From Vibrio pomeroyi (GTDB lineage: Bacteria > Pseudomonadota > Gammaproteobacteria > Enterobacterales > Vibrionaceae): 64,000 bases of DNA. The translations under genes and the position numbers were made by a program. This document shows positions 63,317 to 64,000 of this stretch, one piece after another. The stretch lies in NCBI RefSeq assembly GCF_024347595.1, contig NZ_AP025506.1, positions 3,534,001 through 3,598,000 of the forward strand, written 5' to 3'. Every line of letters starts with the position of its first letter. The stretch's first letter is position 1. The notes under the pieces are model-generated. The model did not search any database. It worked only from the letters and a program-made list of their open reading frames with translations, and was not told where the DNA came from.

Positions 63317-63434
63317 TTATCCTGATTTATTATTCGGATTGGCGAAAGCCAGACGAGCGACTCTTCAAGAAATTGAGGCGGACCTCATGGTAAATCAGGC
63401 CATTAGATTGGCAATGGATATGCCTGACCGTTAG
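63303..63434 (+). CDS. Candidate small protein (43 aa)
   Basis: An ORF of 43 codons encoding a compact charged helix-like peptide (LLFGLAKARRATLQEIEADL, then VNQAIRLAMDMPDR). Its composition looks like a real Vibrio protein, but there is no clear ribosome site and the ATG lies in a palindrome. It is followed after 8 nt by a second small ORF and a terminator. No homologue is known to me. Confidence 0.4.
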   Translation: MHAYHYPDLLFGLAKARRATLQEIEADLMVNQAIRLAMDMPDR

Positions 63435-63442
63435 GTAAATGA

Positions 63443-63610
63443 ATGCGCCCAACAGCTGTCAGGTTCTCGCACACCAACCGTAGTGCGATGCGTCGTCGTA
63501 GTGGCTTTGTTGCTGCTCCAACGGCAAAGAAATTGGCTCCAACAATGACTTTAGTTGAGAAGACTGCTTTATTAGCACCGACTACAACAAAAGTCATTAA
63601 AGCCGCTTAA
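63443..63610 (+). CDS. Candidate small basic protein (55 aa)
   Basis: A 55-codon ORF with a strongly basic N-terminal half (TNRSAMRRRSGF) and an Ala/Thr/Lys-rich C-terminal half (APTAKKLAPTM, APTTTKVIKAA), predicted pI very high. AGGT lies 7 nt before the ATG and a strong terminator follows 2 nt after the stop, both supporting expression on this strand. A longer ORF on the other strand here is judged a shadow. Function unknown. Confidence 0.5.
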   Translation: MRPTAVRFSHTNRSAMRRRSGFVAAPTAKKLAPTMTLVEKTALLAPTTTKVIKAA

Positions 63611-63611
63611 C

Positions 63612-63640
63612 AAAAAGCGCAGTTTTTACTGCGCTTTTTT
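63612..63640 (+). terminator. Terminator after the small ORFs
   Basis: Perfect stem AAAAAGCGCAG / CTGCGCTTTTTT with a 6-nt loop, directly after the 55-codon ORF. Confidence 0.88.
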
Positions 63641-63741
63641 CTTGCTTATTTCCCTGCTCGAAATGAGTTTACACATTGGTATTCCCCACCCGATTTGATA
63701 CCTTAGCCACAAATCATTATAAAATTTGTGGAGAATAAAGT

Positions 63742-64000
63742 ATGAAGTGTCACCGCATAGAAGAACTGCTGGAACTGATGGAGCCTGAGTGGCAGAAAGA
63801 TCAAGAGCTTAACTTGCTAGAGTTCATCATCAAGCTATCAAAAGAAGCCGGCTACGAAGGTAAACTTGAAGAACTGACTGACGATGTTCTTATCTATCAC
63901 CTAAAAATGCGCAACAGCGAGAAAGATGAAATGATCCCGGGTCTTAAAAAAGACCAAGAAGATGATTTCAAAACCGCAATTCTAAAAGCGCGCGGCATCC
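63742..64000 (+). CDS. yihD: YihD family protein (cut by window end)
   Basis: The first 86 residues of YihD (E. coli 89) are present; the gene runs off the right edge. [38 protein letters not shown] and [21 protein letters not shown] align with the E. coli protein throughout. GGAGA precedes the ATG. Small soluble protein, often found upstream of the dsbA region; function not established. Confidence 0.92.
   Translation, partial: MKCHRIEELLELMEPEWQKDQELNLLEFIIKLSKEAGYEGKLEELTDDVLIYHLKMRNSEKDEMIPGLKKDQEDDFKTAILKARGI

Noticed and set aside
63403-63597. 64-codon minus-strand ORF
   Set aside because: Antisense shadow of the basic small ORF; the terminator and spacing favour the plus strand.

Overview
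The window is chromosomal DNA of a marine Vibrio, most likely of the Splendidus clade; the genus is well supported, the clade is a weaker guess from recognition of the proteins. The evidence is the gene order (yrdA-yrdB-aroE-hemF-tsaC, yrdD-smg-dprA-lysM, def-fmt-rsmB-trkA-trkH, thiCEFSGH-pepP-LysR-MFS-tsrA), the rRNA operon carrying Glu-Lys-Ala-Val tRNAs in its spacer, and three copies of the ParB1-type centromere site TGTTYCACGTGRAACA (28179, 31376, 35062). These place the window close to the origin of chromosome 1. In the Vibrio cholerae order the origin lies beyond the right edge, so forks should run leftward, in the same direction as the rRNA operon.

Layout. 1-9.0 kb: an rRNA-type promoter pointing out of the left edge; then ubiD-ferredoxin-fre, a secreted unknown, rho, trxA (all leftward) and rhlB-gppA (rightward). 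9.2-16.9 kb: a ToxR/CadC-like membrane regulator, a TerC-type membrane protein, a minimal MscS channel, the queuosine-precursor transporter yhhQ under an apparent preQ1-I riboswitch and PurR box, a DUF3630-like gene, recQ and rarD. 17-21.7 kb: AraC regulator, LysE exporter, ggt, a CsrB-family regulatory RNA with about 28 GGA motifs and an upstream VarA box, and tpx. 21.8-29.4 kb: uvrD with a LexA box, a bufferin-type RiPP operon (bufA-bufB-bufC-bufD), the H-NS-like regulator tsrA, a Bcr/CflA exporter and its divergent LysR regulator.

29.5-39.7 kb: an aminopeptidase P, the complete thiamin operon thiC-thiE-thiF-thiS-thiG-thiH behind a TPP riboswitch, the fluoride channel crcB, and a Tat-exported multicopper oxidase with a Fur-like box. 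39.85-46.4 kb: one leftward rRNA operon (16S, tRNA-Glu, -Lys, -Ala, -Val, 23S, 5S, tRNA-Asp, tRNA-Trp), followed by three decayed tandem copies of [tRNA-Trp + terminator]. 46.5-61.6 kb: housekeeping genes for carbonic anhydrase-like protein, shikimate, haem, tRNA t6A, purine synthesis (PurR box), DNA uptake, peptide deformylation and initiator-tRNA formylation, rRNA methylation and potassium uptake. 61.6-64 kb: a hemolysin III family protein behind a perfect 24-bp palindrome, a Spo0M protein, two candidate small ORFs, and yihD cut by the right edge.

The least ordinary items are the bufferin operon, the tRNA-Trp pseudogene array, the three parS sites, the CsrB RNA with its VarA box, the preQ1-I riboswitch with a PurR box at yhhQ, the internally duplicated UbiD and the ThiE enzyme with a degenerate kinase-like N-terminal half.
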